Shown: piece by piece, positions 52,548-62,283 of the stretch | How positions within the stretch are numbered: position 1 is the stretch's first letter | Layout of the letters: each line of letters starts with the position of its first letter | Assembly: GCA_045654885.1 (NCBI GenBank) | Contig: JAZOOF010000058.1 | Coordinates: 62,001 to 126,000 of the forward strand | DNA: 64,000 nucleotides | Source: HGM04593 sp045654885 | Lineage (GTDB): Bacteria > Bacteroidota > Bacteroidia > Bacteroidales > Bacteroidaceae | Direction: 5' to 3' | The notes under the pieces: model-generated | Seen by the model: the letters and a program-made list of their open reading frames with translations, nothing else | Database searches by the model: none | What the model was told of the DNA's origin: nothing | Program-made: the position numbers and the translations under genes

Positions 52548-54227
52548 TTAATTGTACATGAAACGCTTGATGCTCAGTTTAGGGGTCTTTTCAAACGGTT
52601 CACGACGAAGTTCGCAACGCGATATCTGGCTATATGCAGGCAATTTTGCATTCAGTTCAAAGACGCTGTTTTCTATAATCTCCTGCACCTTATCCTCGGG
52701 AATGCCGGCCGCCTTCAAAGCATCATAGTCGGGGACAATGAGCGCCACAAGCGCATGATTGCGACCAACAACCAGACATTCGGTAATGTAAGGAAGACGT
52801 ACAATCAAGTCCTCAATCTCCTCGGGGTAGATATTCTGGCCACTACCGGTGAGAATCATATTCTTGCAACGGCCTTTAATATATATGATACCTTTGCGTG
52901 GCTCAATACCCATGTCACCGGTCTTCAGCCAACCATCAGCGGTAAAGGCCGCCTTTGTAGCCTCGGGATTCTTATAATACCCCGTTGTAACAACATCACC
53001 GCGCACCTGTATCTCGCCAGGCACTTTTGTAGCCCTCTCGGAGTCTATGCGCACCTCAATTGTGGGACCGGCAATGCCGCCTGCTTCGTGTATTGTAGGG
53101 TGATATGAAGCCACGTAGCTGATTAGCGGACCGCACTCAGTCATACCATAACCGACAGCATAGGGAATCCTTATCCTTTTCATCACCTTGTCAACATCCT
53201 TGCTTATGGCTGCACCGCCAATGAAGAAACCGGCTCTGTCAAGATTACCGCCGAAGGTATTGATAATAGTTGAACGCACTTTATTAAATATGAGACGGCG
53301 GACACCAGGAATTGAAGTCAGGAGCTTCATCACCGGTTTGTTAAGTGTAGGAATTACCTTTGCCCTGAAAATCTTCTCTATTAACATTGGCACTGTCAAG
53401 AAGATAAATGGCTTTACCTCGGACAATGCTTTAAGCAAACGCACCGGTACCGGCTTCTCTGTGAATATATGCATGTGGCATCCGCAGCCATAAAGAAGAA
53501 GGAAGTCAAAAGCCAAGCCAAAGATATGGGCGAGAGGTAAAATAGACAATGTATTACCAGGCTTTTGCGCCGCAACAGGAACAAGTTTGCGCGCAATCTC
53601 CACATTTCCCGAAAGTGACTTTGCCGAAAGCATGACACCCTTTGGCGAACTGCTTGTACCAGATGTATAACTTACTACATTAAGTTCATCCAAGGCGGAA
53701 TGGTTGAATTTAACATCAGCAGCAGACATTCCATTAGGATATTTCTGCAAGAAAGCGTTGTCGACATCTTCAACTTTTACATCACATCTGTTACCACAAC
53801 CGATTATACCTTCGTAGGTTACGATATCAAATACACCTGCAAAATTTTCATATTCACCAAAGCCGCCCACAACACCTGCACGTTGCAATCCCGCAAACAC
53901 ATTCTTGTCTACAAACAGCAAACGGCTATCCGACACTTTTACAAGATTGGCAATATTTTCGGGCAGGAAATCGGCAAGCAGAGGCACTGCTACAGCCTTA
54001 TAGGTAGAGATTGCAAGAAAAGCGATGCACCACTCGGCCGAGTTGCGGGCACATATTGCAATATTTTCGCCCTCTTTTATACCACAACGTTCGAAAAGCA
54101 GGTGCAATCTTTCAATGTTTTTTGCAATATCACAATTCTTATAAGAACTGCCACCATAGTTTGTTATAGCCGGTTTGTCCCAGCCACCCTTAACAACATC
54201 TTCAATGTATGAAAGATAATGTCTCAT
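52548..54227 (-). CDS. AMP-forming acyl-acid ligase, array copy 3 (diverged)
   Basis: 559 residues, ATG at 54225-54227 (MRHYLSYIEDVVKGGW). ANL motifs: VVSYTSGTSSSPKG, YGMTECGPLISY, GWLKTGDMG, KGRCKNMILTGSGQNIYPEEIED, and EKTPKLSIKRFMYN. Same length and start as copies 1 and 2, but many pocket residues differ, so substrate choice may also differ. Likely the older member of a two-step tandem duplication (copies 1 and 2 later). Separated from copy 2 by repeat D and a hairpin. Its promoter region has a GACATTTG element (54,328-54,335, minus strand), one base off consensus. Confidence 0.87.
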   Translation of the reverse strand: MRHYLSYIEDVVKGGWDKPAITNYGGSSYKNCDIAKNIERLHLLFERCGIKEGENIAICARNSAEWCIAFLAISTYKAVAVPLLADFLPENIANLVKVSDSRLLFVDKNVFAGLQRAGVVGGFGEYENFAGVFDIVTYEGIIGCGNRCDVKVEDVDNAFLQKYPNGMSAADVKFNHSALDELNVVSYTSGTSSSPKGVMLSAKSLSGNVEIARKLVPVAAQKPGNTLSILPLAHIFGLAFDFLLLYGCGCHMHIFTEKPVPVRLLKALSEVKPFIFLTVPMLIEKIFRAKVIPTLNKPVMKLLTSIPGVRRLIFNKVRSTIINTFGGNLDRAGFFIGGAAISKDVDKVMKRIRIPYAVGYGMTECGPLISYVASYHPTIHEAGGIAGPTIEVRIDSERATKVPGEIQVRGDVVTTGYYKNPEATKAAFTADGWLKTGDMGIEPRKGIIYIKGRCKNMILTGSGQNIYPEEIEDLIVRLPYITECLVVGRNHALVALIVPDYDALKAAGIPEDKVQEIIENSVFELNAKLPAYSQISRCELRREPFEKTPKLSIKRFMYN

Positions 54228-54932
54228 AAAATCAGTCTATCAGTAAATAGTGTTAATTCAAACAAAAACCCATAAAACCCATATATAAACAAGTGTAAAA
54301 AACAATCTTTTCACGGGTTTTGCAGTGCAAATGTCGCATTTCATTTCTCAAATCACACAAAATGACGATATATAGCCGTTTAATTTGGCAAATTGCAATA
54401 TTTAGTGGTGAAATTACATATTTATTGGTGAAATCAAGAGCATATTTACACAAATTTTACTCCTTTTCACCGATATTTTTCATAAACAGAGGACATTTTT
54501 AGCAACAATGCCACCAATGACAATACACGTCATGTTTTTTGAAACAACACCACCGTTACCCGTATTGACAAAGCGCAGAAACCATGCACCGTACGAACAT
54601 ACCGCATCACATAAGCGTAAGAAATCAGTTTATGACACAAACCTCAATCCACAGAACTGCGTCAGCACAAACAGCCGGAGAGATAGAAATTACCATATAA
54701 ATGAGCAACAGCAGTAAAAAGATATATAAAACACTGAAACAAATATCAGTAACAAAGAATTTATAATCCAGAACATTAATGTCTAAAAATAAATAAGACA
54801 GAACAAACCAAAATAATTTAAAAATTCCCCATCAAAAATTAGGTTTTAAACACAAAGCCGCTAACTTTGCAAGTAGGATAACAATAACAAACCATAAGGT
54901 AGTTATACACTACTCCACAAACAGTCATTATT
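54228..54932. other. 705-bp AT-rich intergenic region
   Basis: Divergent promoter region: a minus-strand GACATTTG (54,328-54,335) for ligase copy 3 and TAACTTTG (54,862-54,869) for the decarboxylase-like gene, 64 nt before its start. The middle has no hairpin, RNA signature or credible ORF; a 69-codon ORF at 54,508-54,717 has no start signals or recognisable motif. Confidence 0.5.
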
Positions 54933-56708
54933 ATGGAAAAGGAGATTAAGTTCAGTTTGGTTTACCGCGACATGTTCCAGTCATCGGGCAAATTCCAGCC
55001 TTTGGCTGAGCAGTTGGAAAAAGTAGCGCCGGCAATTGTTGAGATGGGATGTTTCTCACGAATAGAGACAAACGGAGGAGCATTCGAGCAAGTGAACCTC
55101 ATGGCGGGAGAGAACCCCAACAAGGCTGTGCGAAGTTTTACAAAATATTTCAACGAAGCCGGAATACAGACCCACATGCTCGACAGGGCACTCAACGGCC
55201 TGCGTATGTTCCCGGTTCCGGCCGATGTGCGTCGCCTTATGTATAAGGTTAAAAAGGCTCAAGGTGTTGATATCACACGTATCTTCTGCGGTCTGAATGA
55301 CTCAAGAAACATAATTCCATCAATAAAGTATGCTCTTGAGGCAGGCATGATACCGCAGGCAACGCTGTGTATAACATCATCACCCGTTCATACTGTAGAA
55401 TACTACAGCAACCTTGCCGATGAGCTTATTGCTGCAGGTGCCACCGAAATATGTCTTAAGGACATGGCCGGCATTGGCCGCCCTGCATTCTTGGGTCGCC
55501 TGACAAAGAGCATAAAGGATAAACACCCCGAAATCATCATACAATATCACGGACACAGCGGACCGGGATTGTCAATGGCATCAATACTCGAGGTGTGCAA
55601 GAACGGCTGCGACATCATTGACACAGCAGTTGAACCACTCTCTTGGGGCAAGGTACACCCCGATGTAATCAGCGTTCAAGCAATGCTTAAAGATGCAGGA
55701 TTTAAAGTGCCTGAAATCAATATGAATGCTTACATGAAGGTGCGCAGCCTGACCCAGGAATTCATAGATGAGTGGATTGGTGTGTTCATGGACAACAACA
55801 ACAAGTTGATGAGTTCGTTGTTGCTCACAAGCGGACTCCCAGGCGGCATGATGGGCTCAATGATGTCCGACCTCGCGGGCGTACATAAAGGAATAAACGG
55901 TATCCTGCAGAGCAAGGGCAAGCCCACATACACACTCGACGAGTTGATGGTCGAACTGTTCAACGAGGTGGCATACGTATGGCCACGCGTAGGCTATCCT
56001 CCACTCGTTACTCCGTTCAGCCAGTATGTCAAGAACATAGCACTCATGAACCTGCTTTCACGTGCCCAGGACGAGCCACGTTTCAGCCGCATGGACGAGA
56101 GCATGTGGGGTATGATACTGGGAAAGAGCGGTCGACTGCCGGGTGAACTTGCACCCGAAATCATTGAACTCGCCAAGGAGAAGGGCTATGAGTTCACAAC
56201 AGCCGACCCGCAGAGTTTCTACCCCGATGCATTGGAAAGTTACCGTAAGGAGATGCAGGAACTTGGCTGGGATACCGGCGAGGACGACGAGGAGCTTTGG
56301 GAATTCGCTATGCACGACCGCCAATACCGCGACTACAGGAGCGGTGTAGCAAAAGAGCGCTTCCTGGCCGACATTGAAAAGGCAAAGGACAGCGAGATGG
56401 CAAGCAAGGGTGTGAGCATTGAGGAAATCAAGGCCATCAAGCACGCAAAGGCCGACCCCATCATTGCTGCCGAAAAGGGACAGATTATTTGGGAGGTTGC
56501 TGTAGAGGGCGTTTCACATGCACCTGCAATAGGCCGTCATTATACAGCCGACGAACTGTTCTGTACAATAATAACACCATGGGGCGAACTGCAACCGGTA
56601 GCAACAGGCCTTGGTGGACGCCTTGTTGAGGTATGTGCAAAGCAGGGCGACCATGTAGAGAGGGGTGAAGTTATAGCATACCTCCAACGAGACGAACTAT
56701 TCAATTGA
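54933..56708 (+). CDS. Oxaloacetate decarboxylase/pyruvate carboxylase B-like protein without biotin lysine
   Basis: 591 residues. N-terminal HMGL-like TIM barrel (about 1-290) resembles the carboxyltransferase domain: metal-site YHGHSGPG (HxH) and ICLKDMAG (Lys in KDMAG) are kept, but the first family Asp of DTTLRD is Ser here (SLVYRDMFQ). The middle region (about 300-500) is the PYC_OADA-type helical domain (LPGGMMGSMMSDL). The C-terminus is a biotinyl-like fold half (GLGGRLVEVCAKQGDHVERGEVIAYL), yet the EAMKM site is replaced by TPWGEL, so there is no acceptor Lys. Either a separate biotin protein is used or the enzyme works differently. Single gene, own promoter and terminator. Confidence 0.78.
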   Translation: MEKEIKFSLVYRDMFQSSGKFQPLAEQLEKVAPAIVEMGCFSRIETNGGAFEQVNLMAGENPNKAVRSFTKYFNEAGIQTHMLDRALNGLRMFPVPADVRRLMYKVKKAQGVDITRIFCGLNDSRNIIPSIKYALEAGMIPQATLCITSSPVHTVEYYSNLADELIAAGATEICLKDMAGIGRPAFLGRLTKSIKDKHPEIIIQYHGHSGPGLSMASILEVCKNGCDIIDTAVEPLSWGKVHPDVISVQAMLKDAGFKVPEINMNAYMKVRSLTQEFIDEWIGVFMDNNNKLMSSLLLTSGLPGGMMGSMMSDLAGVHKGINGILQSKGKPTYTLDELMVELFNEVAYVWPRVGYPPLVTPFSQYVKNIALMNLLSRAQDEPRFSRMDESMWGMILGKSGRLPGELAPEIIELAKEKGYEFTTADPQSFYPDALESYRKEMQELGWDTGEDDEELWEFAMHDRQYRDYRSGVAKERFLADIEKAKDSEMASKGVSIEEIKAIKHAKADPIIAAEKGQIIWEVAVEGVSHAPAIGRHYTADELFCTIITPWGELQPVATGLGGRLVEVCAKQGDHVERGEVIAYLQRDELFN

Positions 56709-56733
56709 ATACAAAGGTCTTATAATCTATAAT

Positions 56734-56769
56734 AAATATACCCTTCCGCAACCGCGGAAGGGTATATTT
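56734..56769 (+). terminator. Terminator after the decarboxylase-like gene
   Basis: Perfect 16-bp stem AAATATACCCTTCCGC / GCGGAAGGGTATATTT with an AACC loop, followed by GTTTG. Confidence 0.85.
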
Positions 56770-56827
56770 GTTTGACGAATGGCATATATTAAAAACATAT
56801 TCAATCTATTCGTCAATTATATCAGGC

Positions 56828-57526
56828 TTATTTTCGTGCAGTGATGTGAAAGCATGCCTGCTTTACTTCATACTTTACATAGCAACGTCCTTGCTCGCGC
56901 AAATCGCGCAAAACCTCGGTAAGCACCGCCTTCAAATCGACATCGCGCGCATCGGGGCCTTCATCATCGTGCTTCACAAAACGGGTGTATGTAATATCTA
57001 CAGTGGTACCGTAGCAGTGCACCGAGCGCTTCGATGCGTTTATGTTTGTTCTTGATAGGCTTTTGACATCGGCATCGGTTCTTAGAACAGAAGTCACAAT
57101 CACGCTATATGCCGGCAAATGCTTGTTGCGGAGTGAGTCGTGGAAAGCATTGCCGATATCGTGCAACAGCTTTGCAGCCTCGGGAACAAGGAAAGGACTG
57201 GAGTGTACGAGCCTGTCAACCACAAAGGGTTCACCAAAACGCATCGCTCCACCAATTGGCACCAGTTCACGTGATGCACTCTTTATACCCTCGCGAGAGG
57301 CAAGCGGTTCAATACCTATTTTCTCGGCAGCAGCCAAGTGTGTATCATTGTCGTCACGAAAAAGGCGCTTGCCGTTCAAATAGAATATTCTGTTCGGTTT
57401 CTCGGGAACAACGTGCTTTACTTCGGTTAGTGAAGAATACCCACCACCCTCTTCGGCCGCATTATCACCCCCACACGAAAACAGCATGCATGCAGAAAGT
57501 ATAGCCAACAATAGTAATTTGTTCAT
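56828..57526 (-). CDS. DUF5715-like lipoprotein, peptidase M15-like fold
   Basis: 232 residues from ATG 57524-57526, chosen because it starts a lipoprotein signal (MNKLLLLAILSACMLFSCGG, lipid-modified Cys about 18); the longer in-frame ORF upstream has no features. C-terminal half has TSVLRTDADVKSLSRTN and SVHCYGTTVDITYTRF, the R..N..S.H..G.AxD pattern of DD-carboxypeptidase/M15-like (DUF5715) proteins; His in SVHCYG and Asp in TVDITY would be zinc ligands. Likely tethered to a membrane and linked to peptidoglycan, though activity is unproven. Convergent with the decarboxylase-like gene; next to the MITE-like element. Confidence 0.75.
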   Translation of the reverse strand: MNKLLLLAILSACMLFSCGGDNAAEEGGGYSSLTEVKHVVPEKPNRIFYLNGKRLFRDDNDTHLAAAEKIGIEPLASREGIKSASRELVPIGGAMRFGEPFVVDRLVHSSPFLVPEAAKLLHDIGNAFHDSLRNKHLPAYSVIVTSVLRTDADVKSLSRTNINASKRSVHCYGTTVDITYTRFVKHDDEGPDARDVDLKAVLTEVLRDLREQGRCYVKYEVKQACFHITARK

Positions 57527-57695
57527 CGGTTTGTTTTTTAATAGAAAAGAGTATGCAAATTTAAGAAAAAAAGCGCATTTGGCAAAAAAGCCAACGTCTG
57601 CATTATGGTAATTTTTATTTACATTAACCCAATGAGAATTGAATAAAATCATAGAGCCTTGTAACAGCAAGGGAATTTTACAGCCATAAGCATTA

Positions 57696-58148
57696 TAAAT
57701 TTAAGCTATAATATAGATGTTGACCCAAGATTTGTTTTTTCGGGCAGCACGTCTGAACGCTGTCAAAGGATCTATACTACAGCAAACGGGATGTCTCCAC
57801 TACGGTCGACATGACATCTTCAAGAACAAAAAGGAGCTGGCAATATGCTGGAACCACCTTGGGCAATATATACCGCTGAAAGAGTTCAAGAATATTAATG
57901 CCGACAGCAGCAATAATCACGTTTTTCAGAATGTGGATCAACTGCTTAGCAGTTGACCCTACGTTTAAATGTCATGCTGAGCGAAGTCGAAGCATCTATT
58001 TTAAACGCGGCTTGAGATCCTTCACATCCTGTTATTCGCTGCGCTCATCGAAAACCTCTTTAATTATTACATTAAGGAATGGTCAGGATGACAAGTTCGC
58101 GAAGAAAAATGAGTTGCGGGTCAACATCTATATTATTACTTAAATTTA
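57696..58148. mobile_element. MITE-like element with 31-bp terminal inverted repeats
   Basis: Left end 57696-57726 begins TAAATTTAAG and ends ATATAGATGTTGACCC; right end 58118-58148 is its reverse complement with 29 of 31 bases matching. Total 453 bp. Target duplication is not clear (both flanks are AT-rich). Inside are a 79-codon ORF (57,717-57,956) without known motif and a nested dispersed repeat at 57,970-58,093. A solitary similar end occurs at 36,040. It has no transposase and would depend on one elsewhere. Confidence 0.7.
57970..58093 (+). repeat. TGTCATGCTGAGCG-type repeat nested in the MITE-like element
   Basis: Starts TGTCATGCTGAGCGAAGTCG and ends TCAGGATGACA, with an internal AGATCCTTC. 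These are the inverted ends of a repeat type seen in many bacterial genomes; related copies are at 36,118, 61,889 and 62,068. Confidence 0.65.
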
Positions 58149-58183
58149 ATAAGGTGAATAACCTATTTTAAGGATTTTTGAAC

Positions 58184-58191
58184 TATATTTG
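58184..58191 (+). promoter_or_regulatory. -7 promoter element of the hexosaminidase gene
   Basis: TATATTTG, perfect TAnnTTTG, 65 nt before the ATG at 58256 and just outside the right end of the MITE-like element. Confidence 0.55.
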
Positions 58192-58255
58192 CAACATTGT
58201 ATCGTGTGTAGCACTCACATCAAAAAAGGATACTGTTTAACTAATTATAAATTTT

Positions 58256-61200
58256 ATGAAAAAATCAATTCTATTCTTTATGGGGTTGTTTATGGGACTG
58301 GCAAGTATCTTTGCGCAAGGCTTCCCAACCATAAGCACCGATGAGAACACAAAGTGGTATCTCATCCAGTTCTCTAATGGTGGAGACGCCCTGACAGCCA
58401 ACACTTCGGGCACACAGATTACCATCGGCGCAGCATTGGGCGGCAATGCCCAATTGTGGAAAATCACAGGTAACGAAACCGACGGTTACACTTTCACAAA
58501 CAAGAAGGGATACACTCTTTACGTGAATTCCGCAGCTACCAACCAGATGGTGAACGCAGCCACATCGCCAAGCGGTGTAAGCAAGTTCTTCATAAACGAG
58601 ACAACACACAGCATTGGCGGTTATGAGATTCAGCCCAAGGGCAATACAAACATCTCAATGAACCTTTGGGGCGGCCCCGGCGACTCACGCGCCTGCGTAG
58701 GTCTATGGAACAGTGGCGACCAGAACAATGCAGTGAAGTTCTTAGACGCAAGCGCGTTCGAGAACATGAGCAAGATTACACTCATACCCTACCCACAGGA
58801 GATTACAATTAGTGAAACCTCTTTCGACCTCACAAAGCTGAATGCAATCGCATACAACAGCGACGAGATGAAAGGCCACGTAGAGAGTTTTGCTGCCCAG
58901 CTGAAGAAATCGGCAGGCATTGAGCTTGCAGTGAAGAAGGCCGAAGGCACAGCCGCAGCCGGCGAGATATGGTTCGGAACCGACAGCGAACTCAACAAGG
59001 ATGGCTACACACTCAATGTAAATGAGAACGGCATAGAAATAAAGGCAAAGGATTTCGGTGGTGAATTGTACGCATTGCAGACACTTACACAGCTGTTGCC
59101 ACGCGAATTCTTCGCAAAGGAACTTTGCAGCATCGAATGGAGCATTCCTGTTGTAGCAATAAAGGACCATCCACAGTTCCAGCACCGCGGTTTCATGATG
59201 GACGTTGCACGTCACTTCTTCGACAAAGACCAGGTAAAGAGAGTGCTCGACATTATGGCACTCTACAAGATGAACCGTCTGCACTGGCACCTCACCGATG
59301 ACCAGGGCTGGCGTATCGAAATCCCCGAATATCCAAAGTTGACCGAAATTGGTTCAATCCGCAGCGGTTCTTTCACAAGCAACGGCGACGGAGCACAGTT
59401 CTTCGATGATACAGAATATGGCCGCGGCATGTGGTTCACACAGGACGACCTTCGCGAAATCGTTGCATACGCAGCAGAGCGCAACATCGATATTCTGCCC
59501 GAAATTGACCTTCCCGGTCACATGGTAGCAGCGGTTGCATCTTACCCCGAATTCAGCTGCGACCCCACAAAGGAGTACTCAGTACGTATTCCGGGCGGAA
59601 TCTCACACGACGTATTGAACATCGGTAAGGACGAAGTTGTAGACTTCCTTAAGTGCGTACTGCGCAATGTTGCCGAGATATTCCCCTTCCCATACATTCA
59701 CCTGGGAGGTGACGAGTGTCCTACCGAGCAGTGGGCGACAAATGCAGACTGTCTGCGCCGCGTACAGGAAGAGGGTCTTGCCGGCGTACACGAACTGCAG
59801 TCTTGGCTTGTAGAGGAGCTTGGAGCATACCTCAAGACTTTGGGCGAGAACAGCAAGGATATCGTTGTTTGGGACGAGGTTCTCAAGAACTGGAACACCA
59901 ACAACAAGGTAAAGCCGGTTATCATGGCATGGAACGATGGAGGTGCAAAGTATGCAAAGCAGGCTGCAGACCTTGGTTTCAGCAGCATCCTTTGCCCATA
60001 TTCTCACGTTTATATCGACTTCATGCAGGTTCCTGCAAACCAAACAAGGGTTGACGAGCCATACTATGGTGGTTGGGGCGACACTTGGGTAAATACAATT
60101 GACAGGGTATACTCTCTCAACCCATTGACAAGCCTCGAAGGCAAAGAAGAGTTCTGCTGGGGTGCGCAGTGTAACTTGTGGGCCGAGACGCTCAACGACG
60201 GAGAGGAGCTCGAATACCAGCTCCTGCCACGTATGCTTGCACTTGCCGAGGTAGGCTGGCTGCATGTAAGCAAGAAGAACTGGGCCGGTTTCTACAACCG
60301 TCTGCAGAGCCACGACGAGATTCTTGACTATCTTGGCTACACATACGCAAAGCACTACATTGAACCAAAGGAATACACTGCAGTAGAAAGCGCGAAAATA
60401 GAGGCTGAAGAGATTCTTGCAGCCAGCATCCGTGGCGGCGTAGGCTACCCTGCAGCAGAGGTTTACGATGCTCTTGAGGCAGCCCTCAAAGCCACAGAAG
60501 GCGAGGACGCGACAGCACTCAATGCTGCCATTACAGCATACAAGAATGCCGAAATTGTTCAGCCCGCAGCAGGCAAGACATATCAGATTGTTTCGGCATC
60601 AACATACTACAAGCGCCAGTACGAGGGTTCTACAATGTACCAGAAGGGTAACGGTGTACGTTTCCACTACACCCCACAGACCGAGCCCGAGGAGTTGTGG
60701 CAGTTCGTTCCAGCAAATGGCGGTTATGTAATGAAGAACCTCTACAGCGGCAAGCAGATTGCAATGCCTTCATACAATGCAGGTGTACAGATGGCAGATG
60801 CCGGTACAGCAGTAAGAGTTGACAAGGCGACAATTGCTACAAGAGACTTCACATACGTTCCAGGTGCAGTTACAATTTCTGCTGTTGAAGGCTACAATGC
60901 AGCCATGACAGGCAGCGTTAAGCGTCTCAGCGCAGAGGTGTCTGGTGATGTATACGCGAAGGACGAAGCTGCATTGTGCTATAACGGTACATGGAGAATC
61001 GTCGAGGTTGTTGATTTCACAGCACAGCTTGCAGGTCTTGTAAAGAAGTGCGAACTCATTATCATCAAGGCAAAGCCGGGTGAAATAGGAGAACCTACAC
61101 AGGATGCTATCGATTATTTGCAGAACAGCGTAATCAACCCGGCTACACAGGCTGTTACCGACGGTAGCGTAACCGAGGAGCAGTACAATGCATACGTTGC

Positions 61201-61795
61201 ACTCTACAACCAGTTCATGATGATGCCACGCACATCAATGGCCGATGCTCTTGATTTTGGTGCATACTACTACATCCGCAACGGATATTTCACAAACTAC
61301 TATGCAGCACTCAACACAAGCAACAGGCAAATTGGTGTAAAAAACAACAAAGGCACCAGCGATATTTTCCTGTGGAGTTTTGCAAAGAACACCGATGGCA
61401 CCGTATGTATCTATAACAAAGCCAATGGAGAAGCAGCCTACATCGGCACCGATGCCGACGATCAGACACTGATGGTGGGAAAAGAATACAATTGGACATT
61501 GATTGAAACTACCACCGATCAGGGCAACAAAGGTATCGGCATTGTCAGCGGCAACGGCTCATCGGCATGGTACATCAACCCAAGCGCATGGAACTATGTC
61601 CTCACAAAGCCTTATACATGGGGCGGTAGCGTTTGGACATTCGAAAAGAGCAATGTTCAGGTTGAGACAGGCATCACCGAGGTGAAAGGTGAAGGCGGAG
61701 AGGTAGAAGGTATTTTTGACCTCAGCGGCCGCCGCGTTGAGAACCCAACAACCGGTATTTATATTGTAAATGGCAAAAAAGTCATTATCAAATAA
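58256..61795 (+). CDS. Exported multidomain beta-N-acetylhexosaminidase (GH20)
   Basis: 1,179 residues. Signal peptide 1-20 (MKKSILFFMGLFMGLASIFA). Residues ~22-160 form a ricin-like/beta-trefoil-type sugar-binding region. Then the GH20 N-terminal alpha/beta domain (about 170-290) and the catalytic barrel (about 300-680): HRGFMMDVARHF, HWHLTDDQGWRIEI, and the catalytic Asp486-Glu487 in HLGGDECPTEQW. A FIVAR-like helical piece (about 715-765) and further beta-rich modules (ricin-like) follow, ending in GIFDLSGRRVENPTTGIYIV..KKVIIK, a sorting-like tail of Bacteroidales exported proteins. Removes terminal N-acetylhexosamine from glycans (host mucin, chitin or peptidoglycan sugars). Single gene, own promoter and terminator. 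Confidence 0.93.
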   Translation: MKKSILFFMGLFMGLASIFAQGFPTISTDENTKWYLIQFSNGGDALTANTSGTQITIGAALGGNAQLWKITGNETDGYTFTNKKGYTLYVNSAATNQMVNAATSPSGVSKFFINETTHSIGGYEIQPKGNTNISMNLWGGPGDSRACVGLWNSGDQNNAVKFLDASAFENMSKITLIPYPQEITISETSFDLTKLNAIAYNSDEMKGHVESFAAQLKKSAGIELAVKKAEGTAAAGEIWFGTDSELNKDGYTLNVNENGIEIKAKDFGGELYALQTLTQLLPREFFAKELCSIEWSIPVVAIKDHPQFQHRGFMMDVARHFFDKDQVKRVLDIMALYKMNRLHWHLTDDQGWRIEIPEYPKLTEIGSIRSGSFTSNGDGAQFFDDTEYGRGMWFTQDDLREIVAYAAERNIDILPEIDLPGHMVAAVASYPEFSCDPTKEYSVRIPGGISHDVLNIGKDEVVDFLKCVLRNVAEIFPFPYIHLGGDECPTEQWATNADCLRRVQEEGLAGVHELQSWLVEELGAYLKTLGENSKDIVVWDEVLKNWNTNNKVKPVIMAWNDGGAKYAKQAADLGFSSILCPYSHVYIDFMQVPANQTRVDEPYYGGWGDTWVNTIDRVYSLNPLTSLEGKEEFCWGAQCNLWAETLNDGEELEYQLLPRMLALAEVGWLHVSKKNWAGFYNRLQSHDEILDYLGYTYAKHYIEPKEYTAVESAKIEAEEILAASIRGGVGYPAAEVYDALEAALKATEGEDATALNAAITAYKNAEIVQPAAGKTYQIVSASTYYKRQYEGSTMYQKGNGVRFHYTPQTEPEELWQFVPANGGYVMKNLYSGKQIAMPSYNAGVQMADAGTAVRVDKATIATRDFTYVPGAVTISAVEGYNAAMTGSVKRLSAEVSGDVYAKDEAALCYNGTWRIVEVVDFTAQLAGLVKKCELIIIKAKPGEIGEPTQDAIDYLQNSVINPATQAVTDGSVTEEQYNAYVALYNQFMMMPRTSMADALDFGAYYYIRNGYFTNYYAALNTSNRQIGVKNNKGTSDIFLWSFAKNTDGTVCIYNKANGEAAYIGTDADDQTLMVGKEYNWTLIETTTDQGNKGIGIVSGNGSSAWYINPSAWNYVLTKPYTWGGSVWTFEKSNVQVETGITEVKGEGGEVEGIFDLSGRRVENPTTGIYIVNGKKVIIK

Positions 61796-61811
61796 TTGAT
61801 ACAGGCATAAT

Positions 61812-61861
61812 AAAAACAGAATCCGTGGAGTTGCAGTTGCAACTCCACGGATTCTGTTTTT
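61812..61861 (+). terminator. Terminator after the hexosaminidase gene
   Basis: Perfect 24-bp stem with a GT loop (61812-61835 with 61838-61861), ending in a T-run. Confidence 0.9.
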
Positions 61862-61888
61862 TAGGTAATTATATATAAAAATACAAGC

Positions 61889-61969
61889 TGTCATTTTGAA
61901 CAAAGCGAAAAATCTATTGAAGGCATATTTAAAGATACTTCACTGCACTGCGTTCCGTTCAGTATGACA
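61889..61969 (+). repeat. TGTCATTTTGA-type dispersed repeat, copy 1
   Basis: TGTCATTTTGAACAAAGCGA then AAAATCTATTGAAGG, ending in CAGTATGACA (inverted ends). Begins the repeat mosaic between the hexosaminidase and LOG-family genes. Confidence 0.65.
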
Positions 61970-62007
61970 AGCTCGCGAACTGTTATTCCACTGCGCGAAA
62001 CACAACT

Positions 62008-62260
62008 GTCCCTCTTTGCGAAAGAGGGACGAGCGTAGCGGAGGGAGTTCGGGAATCTCGCGAACACTGTCATTTTGAGCAAAGCGAAAAATCTATTGAA
62101 GGTATATTAAAGATATTTCGTATTATATATATTCACCCCCTCCGCTTCGCTCGTCCCCCTAAAACAGGTGGACAATATAAATACAAATTCATCAAATCAT
62201 ATTCCTCCCCTGTCTTTAGGGGAGGTGTCCGCAGGACGGAGGGGTTAAATTTATAAACCA
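62008..62260. repeat. Mosaic of short GC-rich repeats
   Basis: Contains hairpin GTCCCTCTTT-GCG-AAAGAGGGAC (62008-62030), ACGAGCGTAGCGGAGGGAG (62030-62048) and its inverted relative CCCCCTCCGCTTCGCTCGTC (62133-62154), a second TGTCATTTTGAGC copy (62068-62120, AAAATCTATTGAAGG), and CCTCCCCTGTCTTTAGGGG with GTCCGCAGGAC (62204-62240). These are non-coding repeat pieces of types common in this phylum. Confidence 0.55.
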
Positions 62261-62283
62261 ACAGGTCCAATTTCACCTTTTAT

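Noticed and set aside
54508..54717. 69-codon ORF in the ligase/decarboxylase gap
   Set aside because: Basic, low-complexity composition without recognisable domain or start signal.
57717..57956. 79-codon ORF inside the MITE-like element
   Set aside because: Start codon lies in the terminal inverted repeat, no motif, low coding quality; may be a transposase remnant but this cannot be shown.
61889..62260. CRISPR array
   Set aside because: Repeat units differ in type and orientation, with no regular spacers.
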